The notes beneath the pieces are model-generated. The model was not told the DNA's origin, did no database searches, and saw nothing but the letters and a program-made list of their open reading frames with translations. A stretch of DNA of 64,000 nt from Sphingobium sp. CAP-1 (lineage in GTDB: Bacteria; Pseudomonadota; Alphaproteobacteria; Sphingomonadales; Sphingomonadaceae). Shown piece by piece: positions 35,972 through 45,009 of this stretch (the first letter of the stretch is position 1; each line of letters starts with the position of its first letter). Made by a program: the position numbers and the translations under genes. Location: contig NZ_CP046252.1 in the NCBI RefSeq assembly GCF_009720145.1, positions 1,054,001-1,118,000 on the forward strand, given 5' to 3'.

Positions 35972-37155
35972 CCTTCCTTCACAGTTTCGAGCCGGGCGGC
36001 GTCGAGCGTGTCGCGCTGCGGCTGGTACGGGCGTGGCGGGCGGAAGGCGTCGATGCGCCGCTGTTCATGGGACGGGCGGACGGCGCGATGCGCGAGGAAA
36101 TGGCCGCCGACCTTGCATATGACACGCCGCGCCAGCCCTTTGCGACCGGATGGATCGAGACGGCATGGATGATCGTGATGCTGCCGCGCGCGATCATCCG
36201 GCTCCGGCCCGACGCGCTATTCTGTGCCGGGAACAGCTATACGATCGTCGCGCTGGCGATGAAGCTGCTGCTGGGGCGTCGCTGTCCGCCGATCCTGGCA
36301 AAGGTCAGCAACGACCTTGAACGCCGGGACATGATCGCTCCGGTCCGCTGGCTCTATCGCCGATGGCTGCGTCTGCACGGCCATTTCATCGATCATTTCA
36401 TCGGCATGGAAGTCCCGATGGCAGACGAAATCGCAGCAGCCATTCCTGCCGCGCTCCGGCGCCTGTCGATCATAGCAGACCCGGCGCTGGACGAAGCGCA
36501 GGTGATGCGGTTACATTATGCCGTCAGGTCAGCGTGCGAGACGCGGAACAGGGGCATCAGCTTCGTCGCGATCGGGCGGCTGGCGACCCAGAAGAATGTC
36601 GCCCTGATGCTGCGCGCCTTCGCATTGGGCGCGGCGGCGCTGGATCGGCTGACCATTTATGGCGACGGCCCGCAGCGCGCCATGCTGACCTCGCTATGCC
36701 GCGATCTGGAAATTGAGGACCGCGTAACATGGGCGGGCCATGTCCCCGATCCGGCCAGCCGCCTCGCCGACTTCGACATTTTCCTGCTGTCGTCGGATTA
36801 TGAAGGCGTGCCTGCCGTCATCGTCGAAGCGCTGGCGGCCGGGCTGCCGATCATCGCCACCCGATGCAGCGTCAGCATGGCAACGCTGACCGGCCATGGC
36901 GCCCTGGCCAAACTGGTCGATGTGGGCGATCTGGAGGGGTTCAGCGCAGCCATCCGCAATGCCGGCGCTGTGCGTCAGGATCGTGCGGTCAGTCTGGCGC
37001 AGGCCCGACGGTTCACCGTTGAACGGGCGTCGCGTGCCTATCTTGCCTGCTTCCACTCGCTTCAAAGGCACAGGACTGCGCGCCGGAAAAATTTCGCGCC
37101 TCTCGACTGCGGTGGCTCACCCCACGCGCCGTCAGAGCATCCAAAGCAACAATGA
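35959..37155 (+). CDS. Glycosyltransferase family 4
   Basis: 398 residues, GT-B fold. The N-terminal half starts MRILTFLHSFEPGGVERVAL, typical of GT4. The C-terminal nucleotide-sugar domain shows AIGRLATQKNVALMLRAF, IYGDGPQRAML and the E-x7-E type motif in SSDYEGVPAVIVEALAAGLPII. Transfers a sugar, probably onto a lipid-linked or surface glycan; donor and acceptor unknown. The C-terminal ~25 residues (RKNFAPLDCGG ...) lie beyond the family core. A polytopic membrane protein follows after 10 bp. Confidence 0.87.
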   Translation: MRILTFLHSFEPGGVERVALRLVRAWRAEGVDAPLFMGRADGAMREEMAADLAYDTPRQPFATGWIETAWMIVMLPRAIIRLRPDALFCAGNSYTIVALAMKLLLGRRCPPILAKVSNDLERRDMIAPVRWLYRRWLRLHGHFIDHFIGMEVPMADEIAAAIPAALRRLSIIADPALDEAQVMRLHYAVRSACETRNRGISFVAIGRLATQKNVALMLRAFALGAAALDRLTIYGDGPQRAMLTSLCRDLEIEDRVTWAGHVPDPASRLADFDIFLLSSDYEGVPAVIVEALAAGLPIIATRCSVSMATLTGHGALAKLVDVGDLEGFSAAIRNAGAVRQDRAVSLAQARRFTVERASRAYLACFHSLQRHRTARRKNFAPLDCGGSPHAPSEHPKQQ

Positions 37156-37165
37156 CGAGAGTATC

Positions 37166-38125
37166 ATGACGGGCCAGACATCCGCCGGTTCAGTCCCTCG
37201 ACCCCATCCCCTCTATCAGGAAGTTGCCGCCCCCCTCGCCACCGTCATCGATCCACAGCCGCTGATCCGTTCCGGCCGCAACTGGACGCTATGGGCGGGA
37301 CCGCTGGTGTCGATCCTGATCCTGGCGGTGGCGCTCCACCAGTTCCGCGATCTCGACCGCGCCAGCCTGTGGGCGCTCATGCCGACCGCCCCCCTCTTCT
37401 GGCTGGCCTTCGTCGCTTATTATACCGCCGGGCCGGTGTCGGAATGGGTGATCTTCCGCCGTCTGTGGACCATTCCCGTCGGCGGGTTCGGCGCCCTGCT
37501 GCGCAAGCTGGTCAGTAACGAGATATTGCTCGGCTATCTGGGCGAGGTCTATTTCTACGCCTGGGCACGGCGCAGCGCCGCGATCAGGGCGGCCCCCTTC
37601 GGCGCGCTCAAGGATGTGACGATCCTGTCCGCGCTGGTCGGCAACCTCGTCACGCTGACGATGCTGGCGATCGCCATCCCTCTGTTCGACGCGCTGCCTA
37701 TCGGCGCGAGCCATTGGGAAATCACGGGGTCCATCCTGTTCGTCCTCGCCACATCGCTGGCGGCGATGCTGCTGCGCCGCAGGCTGTTCGCCCTGCCGCG
37801 CGCCGACCTGTGGTTCGTGTCGGCCATCCATCTGTTGCGCATTGCAGCGACTACCCTATTGGCGGCCGCGATGTGGCATATGCTGCTGCCGTCGGTGGAC
37901 GTAGGCACCTGGATATTGCTGAGCACCTTGCGTCAGTTGATTTCGCGTCTGCCGCTATTGCCCAACAAGGATGTCGTCTTTGCCGGCATGGCCGCCTTCC
38001 TGATCGGGCGCGATAGCGAGATCGTGTCGGCCATGGCGCTGATGGCGACGCTGATCCTCGCCACTCATCTGATCGTGGGCATCGCGCTGGGCGCCAGCGG
38101 CCTCTGGCGCGGGAGCCGGGGATGA
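37166..38125 (+). CDS. Polytopic membrane protein of unknown function in glycan cluster
   Basis: 319 residues from the ATG at 37166. I count about seven or eight hydrophobic segments (LVSILILAVALHQF, LFWLAFVAYYTAGPV, ILSALVGNLVTLTMLAIAIP, ITGSILFVLATSLAAMLL, AMALMATLILATHLIVGIAL). The overall layout resembles the flippase/LPG synthase membrane superfamily (UPF0104-like), suggested by the ISRLPLLPNKDVVFAGMAAF segment. This is a weak resemblance; a lipid or glycan flippase role is only an inference from its neighbours. The stop overlaps the DUF2141 start (ATGA). Confidence 0.7.
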   Translation: MTGQTSAGSVPRPHPLYQEVAAPLATVIDPQPLIRSGRNWTLWAGPLVSILILAVALHQFRDLDRASLWALMPTAPLFWLAFVAYYTAGPVSEWVIFRRLWTIPVGGFGALLRKLVSNEILLGYLGEVYFYAWARRSAAIRAAPFGALKDVTILSALVGNLVTLTMLAIAIPLFDALPIGASHWEITGSILFVLATSLAAMLLRRRLFALPRADLWFVSAIHLLRIAATTLLAAAMWHMLLPSVDVGTWILLSTLRQLISRLPLLPNKDVVFAGMAAFLIGRDSEIVSAMALMATLILATHLIVGIALGASGLWRGSRG

Positions 38126-38631
38126 TAGCGCCGCTGTTCCTTTGGGCGGCGGCAACCTCGCTGCCCTCCTCGCCCGATCTGGGCAAGGCGGAGGGCCAGT
38201 GTCGCGCGGACGAACATGGCCCGTCCTTTCTCGTCGCCGTCCATGGCATCAAGGATCGCAGGGGTCGGCTCAAGCTGGAGCTTTATCCCGCGAACGACGA
38301 CGATTTTCTGGCCGACGACAATATATTGGTGGCGGCGGGAAAGACATTCCGGCGCGTCGAAACCACCGTTCCCGCTTCAGGCCCGATCCAGCTCTGCATC
38401 CGTGCGCCGGGGCCGGGCGTATATGCGCTCAGCCTGCTGCACGATCGCGATGCCAACCGCAAATTCGCGCTGTCGGTTGACGGCATCGGCTTTGCCGGAA
38501 ATCCGAAACTGGGCATGCGCAAGCCGTCAGCAAATGCCGCGAGCGCTCGCGCGCTGACCGGGCCGACGCCGATCGCCATCACCCTCAACTATCGTCGCGG
38601 CCTGTTTTCCTTCGGCCCCCTGGAGCGTTGA
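38122..38631 (+). CDS. DUF2141 exported protein
   Basis: 169 residues with a short N-terminal hydrophobic signal (MIAPLFLWAAATSLPSS). The body fits DUF2141: GRLKLELYPANDDDFL, CIRAPGPGVYALSLLHDRDANRKF and GIGFAGNPKLGMRKPS. DUF2141 proteins are small periplasmic beta-sandwich proteins of unknown function, often near glycosyltransferase or carotenoid genes. It sits between two glycosyltransferase-cluster genes with an ATGA overlap and a 4-bp gap. Confidence 0.82.
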   Translation: MIAPLFLWAAATSLPSSPDLGKAEGQCRADEHGPSFLVAVHGIKDRRGRLKLELYPANDDDFLADDNILVAAGKTFRRVETTVPASGPIQLCIRAPGPGVYALSLLHDRDANRKFALSVDGIGFAGNPKLGMRKPSANAASARALTGPTPIAITLNYRRGLFSFGPLER

Positions 38632-38635
38632 TGCC

Positions 38636-39811
38636 ATGCGAATAGTCGATGTCTGCGCCTTTTACGCACCGCAGGGCGGCGGGGTCAAAACCTATGTTGA
38701 ACGCAAGCTGAAGGCGGGTGCGAAGGCAGGGCATGAGGTCATCATTCTGGCGCCCGGCGAGCGTAGCGCCGTCCTGCCGACGGATGGCGACGGACGGATC
38801 GTCCTGCTGCCCGCGCGGCGCTTTCCGCTGGATCGCCGCTACCATTATTTCGATGACGAAGCCTCGCTGCACGCCATGCTCGACCAGTTGCAGCCCGATC
38901 TGGTCGAGGCATCCTCCCCCTGGTCCAGCGCGGCGATGGTGGGTCGCTGGCCGGGCGATGCCCCCCGCGCGCTCGTCATGCATGCCGATCCGCTGTCGGC
39001 CTATGCCTATCGCTGGTTCGGCCCGGTCGCGCGGCGGGCGACGATCGATCGTGGCTTCGACTGGTATTGGCGGCACCTGCGCAGGCTCGATGCCGCATTC
39101 GACATGATCGTCAGCGCCAATGACAGCCTGTCGGCACGGCTGCGCGATGGCGGCATCGGCGGGGCGCGGACCATCGCGATGGGCGTGGAGCCTGGCATAT
39201 TCTCCCCCACCCATCGTAACGAAACCCTGCGAAGCCATTTGCTGCGATGCTGCGGCCTCGGCCCCGACAGCCTGCTGCTGATCGGCGCGGGCCGCCATGC
39301 ACCGGAAAAACGCTGGCCGCAGGTCGTGCAGGCCGTCACCATGGCGGGATGCCGCCAGTCGGTGGGGCTGGTCCTGATCGGCGACGGGCGGGACAGCGCG
39401 CGCGTGCGGCGGGCGGCGGCGCATAATCCGCATATCCATTTGCTCGCGCCGACGAGTGATCGCGCCGCGCTGGCCACCCTGCTCGCCAGCGCCGATGCGC
39501 TAGTCCACGGATGCGAGGCGGAAACCTTCTGCATGGTCGCGGCTGAAGCGCGGGCGAGCGGCCTGCCGGTCATCGTCCCCGATGAAGGCGGCGCCGCCGA
39601 TCAGGCCACACCGGGCCTGGGCCTGCGCTATCGCGCCGGACAGCCCGCCAGTCTGGCGCAGGCGATCGACCATCTGGCAACGACAAACCCGGCTGCATGG
39701 CGGGCGCGTGCGACGGACGCAGCCGCGCATGTCTGCACGATGGACAGCCATTTCGATCGCCTGTTCGCCAGCTACGCCATGCTGGCCGGGAGGAGTCGTC
39801 ATGCCGCCTGA
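38636..39811 (+). CDS. Glycosyltransferase family 4 (second)
   Basis: 391 residues, GT-B fold: N-terminal VCAFYAPQGGGVKTYVERKLKAG, C-terminal IGAGRHAPEKRWPQVVQAV, LIGDGRDSARVR and HGCEAETFCMVAAEARASGLPVIVPDEGG. Similar architecture to mannosyltransferases such as PimB-like proteins, but the specificity cannot be read. Last clear gene of the DUF2334-GT-membrane-DUF2141-GT cluster. Its end overlaps a small open frame by 11 bp. Confidence 0.87.
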   Translation: MRIVDVCAFYAPQGGGVKTYVERKLKAGAKAGHEVIILAPGERSAVLPTDGDGRIVLLPARRFPLDRRYHYFDDEASLHAMLDQLQPDLVEASSPWSSAAMVGRWPGDAPRALVMHADPLSAYAYRWFGPVARRATIDRGFDWYWRHLRRLDAAFDMIVSANDSLSARLRDGGIGGARTIAMGVEPGIFSPTHRNETLRSHLLRCCGLGPDSLLLIGAGRHAPEKRWPQVVQAVTMAGCRQSVGLVLIGDGRDSARVRRAAAHNPHIHLLAPTSDRAALATLLASADALVHGCEAETFCMVAAEARASGLPVIVPDEGGAADQATPGLGLRYRAGQPASLAQAIDHLATTNPAAWRARATDAAAHVCTMDSHFDRLFASYAMLAGRSRHAA

Positions 39812-40007
39812 CGTGATCGGGTCGATCGATCCCCCCCATGCCCGATCGAGCGTCCGGGCGGAAAGGCGGATGCAGCGCCGCCTGCGCATCGCCGAAGCAA
39901 ACCGCCGCCGCGAGAGCAGCGCAGGCTTCACCCGTCAGTGCAGTTGCCGTTGCTGGCCGCTGATGGTTCGGATCATCTGGTGGGCCTTGAGCGACAGGCG
40001 CTCATAA
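39801..40007 (+). CDS. Small open frame of unknown function after the glycan cluster
   Basis: 68 residues, ATG at 39801 with AGGAG at 39791-39795 five bases upstream, overlapping the preceding gene by 11 bp. The product is basic (HARSSVRAERRMQRRLRI, EANRRRE) and ends with a Cys/Trp-rich tail (QCSCRCWPLMVRIIWW). The good Shine-Dalgarno and coupling favour translation, but composition is unconvincing and the region may be decayed sequence. The rest of 40008-40132 shows no supported gene. Confidence 0.3.
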   Translation: MPPDVIGSIDPPHARSSVRAERRMQRRLRIAEANRRRESSAGFTRQCSCRCWPLMVRIIWWALSDRRS

Positions 40008-40132
40008 CGCGTCTTTGTGCGCCGTCATCGTGAGATTTTCTTGGGCAACTGCCTCCATGAGGCCTATCGTCGTTGCGCGCCCTGTCAAGAATGGCGGTTT
40101 CGTGTCGCATCCTTCCCTCGTTCGATACCCGC

Positions 40133-40291
40133 TCACTCCCGCCGCCATGCTTCTCCTGTCCCTGACAGGCCGTGCGCATCGCCGCGCTGGAAGCGCAGAG
40201 CATGGTCGCGCGGGACAGCCTGGCCTCGACGGAGCATCTTCTTGGCCGCCACGATACCCAGACGTTTCACCGCCTCCGGCTTCAAAAACAT
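40133..40291 (-). CDS. Hypothetical 52-residue protein downstream of gspO
   Basis: ATG at 40291 with GGAGG eight bases upstream; 26 bp after the gspO stop on the same strand. The product starts MFLKPEAVKRLGIVAAKKML and is basic. It could be a final small gene of the gsp operon or chance; no family recognised. Confidence 0.35.
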   Translation of the reverse strand: MFLKPEAVKRLGIVAAKKMLRRGQAVPRDHALRFQRGDAHGLSGTGEAWRRE

Positions 40292-40317
40292 GCGCAACAC
40301 CTCCATCCCCCGACCAT

Positions 40318-41061
40318 TCACCGCATGAGAGATACGGCCATCAGCCAGGCCGGAAGCGCCGCGAGCGCCAGGAAGGTGCCGAGCGGGACGCGCGCGGTGC
40401 GCTCCTTGGCGCGGCCAGTGGCGAGCATCACCGTCAGCCCCAGCAGCGACGCGATCAACAACAGAAAAGGCAGCGCCTGCCATCCCAGCCAGGCGCCCAG
40501 CGCGCCCAGCAGCTTGGCGTCGCCCAGCCCCAGCCCGTCACGCCCGCGCAGCGCCCTATATCCCAGCGCGATCGCCAGCAACGCGCCATAGCCCGCCGCC
40601 GCGCCGATGATACGATCGGTCAGCGCCACATCGGTCGCCCATAGCCCGATGGTGAAGCCCAGAAAGGCGAGCGGCAGGTTCAGCGCATCGGGCAGCCAGA
40701 AATGGCGCCAGTCCAGCACCGCCAGCGTCAATAGCAGCCAGCCCAGCAGCGCCCAGCCGATGCCGCCCAGATCGGGCCGAAAGCCGACCGCCAGCGCGCC
40801 GATGATCGCGCAGCCCGCCTCCACCCGGCCATGCAGCGGATCGATCGCGCCGCCACAGGTGCGACAGCGGCCCTTGCTCAACACCGCGCTCAGCATCGGG
40901 ATCAGGTCGCGCGCGGCGAGTGTCCGGCCGCAACCGTCGCAGGCCGATCGGCCGCGCATCACCCCCCGGCCCTGCGGCCAGCGCAGGATCAGCGTGGCCA
41001 GGAAACTGCCCAGGATCGCGCCGGCCAGCGCGCCGATCAGCGCCGCTGCGGGCTGGATCAC
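40318..41061 (-). CDS. gspO: Prepilin peptidase/N-methyltransferase
   Basis: 247 residues from a GTG overlapping the gspN stop (GTGA). The methyltransferase-domain zinc cysteines are C41, C44, C66 and C69; the aspartyl protease residues are D117 (VLDWRHFWLPD) and D181 in GLGLGDAK (GxGD). Multiple membrane segments follow. Cleaves the leader before the conserved Phe of pseudopilins GspG-K and methylates the new N-terminus. Confidence 0.93.
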   Translation of the reverse strand: MIQPAAALIGALAGAILGSFLATLILRWPQGRGVMRGRSACDGCGRTLAARDLIPMLSAVLSKGRCRTCGGAIDPLHGRVEAGCAIIGALAVGFRPDLGGIGWALLGWLLLTLAVLDWRHFWLPDALNLPLAFLGFTIGLWATDVALTDRIIGAAAGYGALLAIALGYRALRGRDGLGLGDAKLLGALGAWLGWQALPFLLLIASLLGLTVMLATGRAKERTARVPLGTFLALAALPAWLMAVSLMR

Positions 41062-41780
41062 AACGTCCCTTCGACCTTGAGCAACTGCGCATTGCCGATG
41101 CCGGCGAAACCCGCCTGCCCCAGCGTCGCCGCCAGCGTCGGATCGGCGGTTTCGACCCGCATTTCCGCGACATAACGGCCCGATCGCCAGATCCGCAGAG
41201 TGACCTTCTCCAGCCCCGACTGGCTGACCAGCGGCAGCAGCAGCGCGTCGCCATCGCAGGCGATCGTGCCCGACAGACCCTGGCTGAGGTTCAGCCCCGG
41301 AAACTGGCCGGCCATGCGCGCGCGCACCCGCCCTTCGGCATGGCCGCATCGCTCGCCACTAAAATGCGCGCTGACCTCCTCCAGTATCAGACTGCCCACC
41401 GGCAGCGGCGCGAAGGTCCGGCCCAACGGCACCGATCCGGTCACGTCATCCACCCCGATCCGGCCGAAGCCGACGGTCAGCGCGCCCTTCACATCATCGG
41501 GCAACCCCTTGGTCCGGGCGATGTCGAAGCGGGCGCGGCCCATCAGCAGTGATACCGGCGACAGGCCGGCGCGCACGCTGCCCAGCGGCATGTTGCCGAG
41601 CATCAACTGGTCGATCCGGCCGCTCCACACGGTGCCGCGCACCGCACGCGCGGCGACGCCGATCCGCTCCAGCCCGGCAAGGCCCAGCGCCACGCGCATC
41701 GGCAGGAAGATCAGCAGGCCGACCAGCAGCGCCAGCGCCAGCACGATCCGCATCCGCCGCGACAGGATGAGGCCCATCAT
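41058..41780 (-). CDS. gspN: Type II secretion protein N
   Basis: 240 residues with one N-terminal membrane segment (IVLALALLVGLLIFLPMRVAL) and a periplasmic part with the GspN pattern (GTVWSGRIDQLMLGNMPLGSV). GspN is a non-essential component found in some T2SS. The start overlaps the gspM stop by 3-4 bp. Two adjacent ATGs (41780 and 41777) are possible starts. Confidence 0.85.
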   Translation of the reverse strand: MMGLILSRRMRIVLALALLVGLLIFLPMRVALGLAGLERIGVAARAVRGTVWSGRIDQLMLGNMPLGSVRAGLSPVSLLMGRARFDIARTKGLPDDVKGALTVGFGRIGVDDVTGSVPLGRTFAPLPVGSLILEEVSAHFSGERCGHAEGRVRARMAGQFPGLNLSQGLSGTIACDGDALLLPLVSQSGLEKVTLRIWRSGRYVAEMRVETADPTLAATLGQAGFAGIGNAQLLKVEGTL

Positions 41781-42265
41781 TGGCCTTCGCCCCGCACCAG
41801 CACCGCCTGCGCCGAGACACTGCCGGCGGTCGGCGAAGGTCGCGCACTCATGGTTTCGACCCGCACGCCCTGCGCCTCCAGCGTGCCCAGCCAGGAAAAG
41901 AGGGCGACCGGCCGGATCGCGGCAATCGCGATCTCCATCCGGTCATTGCCCTGCGCCTGCGCCCGTTCCAGCGTCAGCCCCGCCTCGCCCGCGCCCTGCC
42001 CGACAAGCTGGTCGAGCGGCACGGCCGGACCGGTGGCGGCGGGCGTGCGAGGCAACATCTTCAACTGCTTCACCGCCGCGCGGATGGCGACATTGCGATC
42101 GGTCGCCGCCAGCAGCGTGTCACGCGCGCCGCGCTGCGCCCGGTCGAGCGGCACGGCGACGCCGAACCACAGGAAGGTCGCCGCCAGCAGCGCGATCATC
42201 ACGCCCAGCATCCATTGCTCGCGGGGCGATCGCTCGCCCCAATAGGTCGCTATCCGTTCCATCAT
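41777..42265 (-). CDS. gspM: Type II secretion protein M
   Basis: 162 residues, small inner-membrane assembly-platform protein. N-terminal cytoplasmic YWGERSPREQWMLGVMIALLAATFLWF contains the WxxRxPRE-like motif and the single membrane segment; the rest is a periplasmic ferredoxin-like domain. Binds GspL. Overlaps gspL by 4 bp. Confidence 0.87.
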   Translation of the reverse strand: MMERIATYWGERSPREQWMLGVMIALLAATFLWFGVAVPLDRAQRGARDTLLAATDRNVAIRAAVKQLKMLPRTPAATGPAVPLDQLVGQGAGEAGLTLERAQAQGNDRMEIAIAAIRPVALFSWLGTLEAQGVRVETMSARPSPTAGSVSAQAVLVRGEGQ

Positions 42266-43380
42266 GACCGCACCGTGATATCCGCCAGCGTCCGTCCGCC
42301 CGGTTCCTGGGACGGCGTGGCCGTGATCGTGAAGCCGGCGGCCTGAAGCGCCAGCAAAACCAGATTAATGTCCTCCGCTTTCGCCGCCGCCAGCGTCGCG
42401 CGGACCATGCCGTCGGGATCGCGCGACAGGCTGGTCAGCGCCACGCCCGGCGCATCCTGCACGGCGGCGAGCAGGCTGGCGACCGGCGCGGTGAAGGCGC
42501 GACCGCCCGCGCCGCGCGCGGCAAGGCGGCCTTCCAGTTCCACCTGCGCCTGCGCTGCGTCGGTGGCGCCGGGCAACACTTGCCGGGCCAGCGCGATGCT
42601 CTCGGAATCGAGGCGGCTCGCGTCGGCCTGCTGCTTGATGATGCCGACCAGAGCGGTCGCAAGGCACAGGAACAGGATGACGCCACTCCACAGGGCGACG
42701 CGACCGAGCGCCTGCCGGTCGATCGCACGGCGCACCCGCCTGGCGAAATCGCCCTGGCGCAGATCGATCGGCGGCGTATCGAGCGCGGCGATGGCGCGGC
42801 CCTCGATCACGCCCGCTGCCACGTCCGTAATCGGCGCATCGCCGATCAGGGCGGGCAGCGCCATGTCGGCGGTCAGCGCCATGTCCGTGCCGCGCAGCAC
42901 CGTCTCGCCGGCGATCAGGCCACGGGTAAAGCCATTGTCCGGTTCGGGCAGCAGCAGCGGCGCGGGAATGATGATGTCGGGGTCCAGCCCATGATGCTGC
43001 GCCCAGAGCAGCCAATGCTGCATATCCGCGCGGCTGGCGACGGCGACGATATGCGGCCGGGCCGGATCGTCATTCGCATCGGTCGCGGCGAACAACTGGT
43101 CGGCGGGCAGCAGGCTCCCCGCCAGCGCCGCGAGGCGGGCGGCGGCCCGCCCCTGCCGCACCGGCAGATCGGGATGGGCAATCCAGTGCAACGCCACCAG
43201 CGCGGCGGGCGGCACCAGCAGCACGCGGGCCTTGTCCGGCAACGCCGCGATGCCGCAGGCGGCGAGCCAGTTGGCGCCCTCGCCCGACTGGGCCAGCGCG
43301 CCGTCGATCACGCGCATCCAGCGCGCCGGGGCGTCCGCCGCTTCGGGCAGCAGCACGATCAGGGCGTCACGACCGCTCAC
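42262..43380 (-). CDS. gspL: Type II secretion protein L
   Basis: 372 residues from a GTG that overlaps the gspK stop (GTGA). The cytoplasmic actin-like half (LLVPPAALVALHWIAHPDLP, WLLWAQHHGLDPDIIIPAPLLL) binds the GspE ATPase; a membrane segment follows at about 231-250 (LWSGVILFLCLATALVGII), then a periplasmic domain (SLLAAVQDAPGVALTSLSRD). Links the ATPase to the pseudopilus platform. Confidence 0.9.
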   Translation of the reverse strand: MSGRDALIVLLPEAADAPARWMRVIDGALAQSGEGANWLAACGIAALPDKARVLLVPPAALVALHWIAHPDLPVRQGRAAARLAALAGSLLPADQLFAATDANDDPARPHIVAVASRADMQHWLLWAQHHGLDPDIIIPAPLLLPEPDNGFTRGLIAGETVLRGTDMALTADMALPALIGDAPITDVAAGVIEGRAIAALDTPPIDLRQGDFARRVRRAIDRQALGRVALWSGVILFLCLATALVGIIKQQADASRLDSESIALARQVLPGATDAAQAQVELEGRLAARGAGGRAFTAPVASLLAAVQDAPGVALTSLSRDPDGMVRATLAAAKAEDINLVLLALQAAGFTITATPSQEPGGRTLADITVRS

Positions 43381-44366
43381 GCGCCCGCCCCCCAGCTACG
43401 CCGCGCCAGCCGGGCCGGGCTTTCCCGCGCGTCGATCAGCGACTGCTCCACTATTTGGGTTGCCCCGACTTCCACCGACACAGTCACTCCAAAAAATCCC
43501 GTCTTGAGCTTTACCTGTTCCGCCACCTCAGCCGCGGGTGACAGGCCCGCCAGCGATGGCAGCGCCCAGAATTGCACCGTGCTGCCGTAGCCGTCCGCTG
43601 GCCGCTGCGCCAGCAATTGCCGCGCCTGCGCGACAGTCAATTGCCCCGGCAGCAGCATGGCGAAAAGCGGCGCCTGACCGGGCAGCAGCGTATTGATGTT
43701 GATCGGCGACAAATCCGTGACTGGCAGCGCGCAAATCCACGGCTTCACCAGATCATAGATGGCGGGCGTGATCCCGGCCACCGCGCGCAGCTCGCTGGGG
43801 TCGATCATCATGCGATTGGGCGTGCGATAGGGGCGCGCATATTGGGCGTAGCTCTCATCCTCGGCACCGCCGGGTTGCGGCACGCTGTCGCTGTCGATCC
43901 AGTCGGCCAGCCCGTTGGCCGCGCCCTGCGCCTGTCGGGAATCGACGCCCAGCACTTCCAGCAACGACTGGAACTGGGTGACGCCGATCGGGCGCACTTT
44001 CAGCGCCGCCTCGCTCTCACCGCTGACCACGCTGTTGAGGTTGAAGCAATTGCCGCCATCGGTGACGCGCGCGATGGCAACGCCGCCCGGCACCGGAACG
44101 CTCTGCGGCGTGCCGAGCCAGTCACCCGCCAGCGTGATCTTCGCCGGATTGCTGGCGGTCAGGTCGGCGATGCGCAGCCGCGCCATCTCGGTCCCGGCGT
44201 CGGCATAGGCCCGCGCCTGATCGACCGCGCCGCCATTGCCGGTCATGCGCGTGGCCAGCGCGACCCGCTCCAGCGCGGTCGAGGCGACCACCGCCATCAC
44301 CGCCACCAGCAGCAGCACGGTCAGCAGCGCCGCGCCCTGTTCCCTGTCATTGTGCGGATCAGGCAC
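43377..44366 (-). CDS. gspK: Type II secretion minor pseudopilin K
   Basis: 329 residues from a GTG, overlapping gspJ by 8 bp. The class III leader MPDPHNDREQG is cut before AALLTVLLLVAVMAV; the usual Glu+5 is absent, as is normal for GspK. The large soluble domain includes GLADWIDSDSVPQPGGAEDESY and the helix-hairpin-like ITPAIYDLVKPWI and ININTLLPGQAPLFAML. Caps the pseudopilus with I and J. Confidence 0.92.
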   Translation of the reverse strand: MPDPHNDREQGAALLTVLLLVAVMAVVASTALERVALATRMTGNGGAVDQARAYADAGTEMARLRIADLTASNPAKITLAGDWLGTPQSVPVPGGVAIARVTDGGNCFNLNSVVSGESEAALKVRPIGVTQFQSLLEVLGVDSRQAQGAANGLADWIDSDSVPQPGGAEDESYAQYARPYRTPNRMMIDPSELRAVAGITPAIYDLVKPWICALPVTDLSPININTLLPGQAPLFAMLLPGQLTVAQARQLLAQRPADGYGSTVQFWALPSLAGLSPAAEVAEQVKLKTGFFGVTVSVEVGATQIVEQSLIDARESPARLARRSWGAGA

Positions 44367-45009
44367 CGGCCGCGCCCTCCATCTTCTCGACCGGGCCAGG
44401 CGCGACCAGGAAGCGCAGCGTCACCGGCGGTTCGCCAGTACGCGTCACCGTCATTTCAACCGCCCTGGGCATCAGGTCGGGCTGGCTGGGCGTCCATTCC
44501 TCCCGCCACTGCCCCTGTCCGTCGCGGAAACGCAGCGTCACCGCCTCCACATTGTCCAGCAGTGCCGCCGGATCGTCACCGGCCGCGCCGTCAAGCTGGG
44601 CATAGCTGCGTCGTTCCAGCCGGCCTTGCCGCACCCAATATTCGACCTTTTGCAGCGAAGGACGCGGCAGATCGCCCAGATTGTCCCAGCCGCCCCGCAC
44701 GAATTGCAGCACCGGCTGGCCCTCGCCATCGTCATGCGCCCAGAAAGCGGGGGCGTTGGTGCCGGTTTCGGTGCGGGTGATACGCGGCACCGCCTGCCCC
44801 AGATCGGCGGCGAGCGCCCCGCCCGCGCGCTGGACAGCCGCCATGTCGTCAAGCCGCGCCTTGATCTGCGCCTGCGCCGACACGCTGTTGCCCAGCAGCA
44901 GCACCCCGGCCGCGGCCAGCATCGCGAAGATCATCAGCGCGACGAGCAGTTCTATTAGGGTGAAGCCCTGTTCTTCGGCTCGCGACGGATGGGAGCAGTG
45001 GCACATCAT
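44359..45009 (-). CDS. gspJ: Type II secretion minor pseudopilin J
   Basis: 216 residues from the ATG at 45009 that overlaps the gspI stop (ATGA); a second ATG is adjacent. Leader MMCHCSHPSRAEEQG, cleavage before FTLIELLVALMIFAML with Glu+5. The C-terminal domain is the GspJ fold (VEYWVRQGRLERRSYAQLD, AVEMTVTR). Confidence 0.92.
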   Translation of the reverse strand: MMCHCSHPSRAEEQGFTLIELLVALMIFAMLAAAGVLLLGNSVSAQAQIKARLDDMAAVQRAGGALAADLGQAVPRITRTETGTNAPAFWAHDDGEGQPVLQFVRGGWDNLGDLPRPSLQKVEYWVRQGRLERRSYAQLDGAAGDDPAALLDNVEAVTLRFRDGQGQWREEWTPSQPDLMPRAVEMTVTRTGEPPVTLRFLVAPGPVEKMEGAAGA

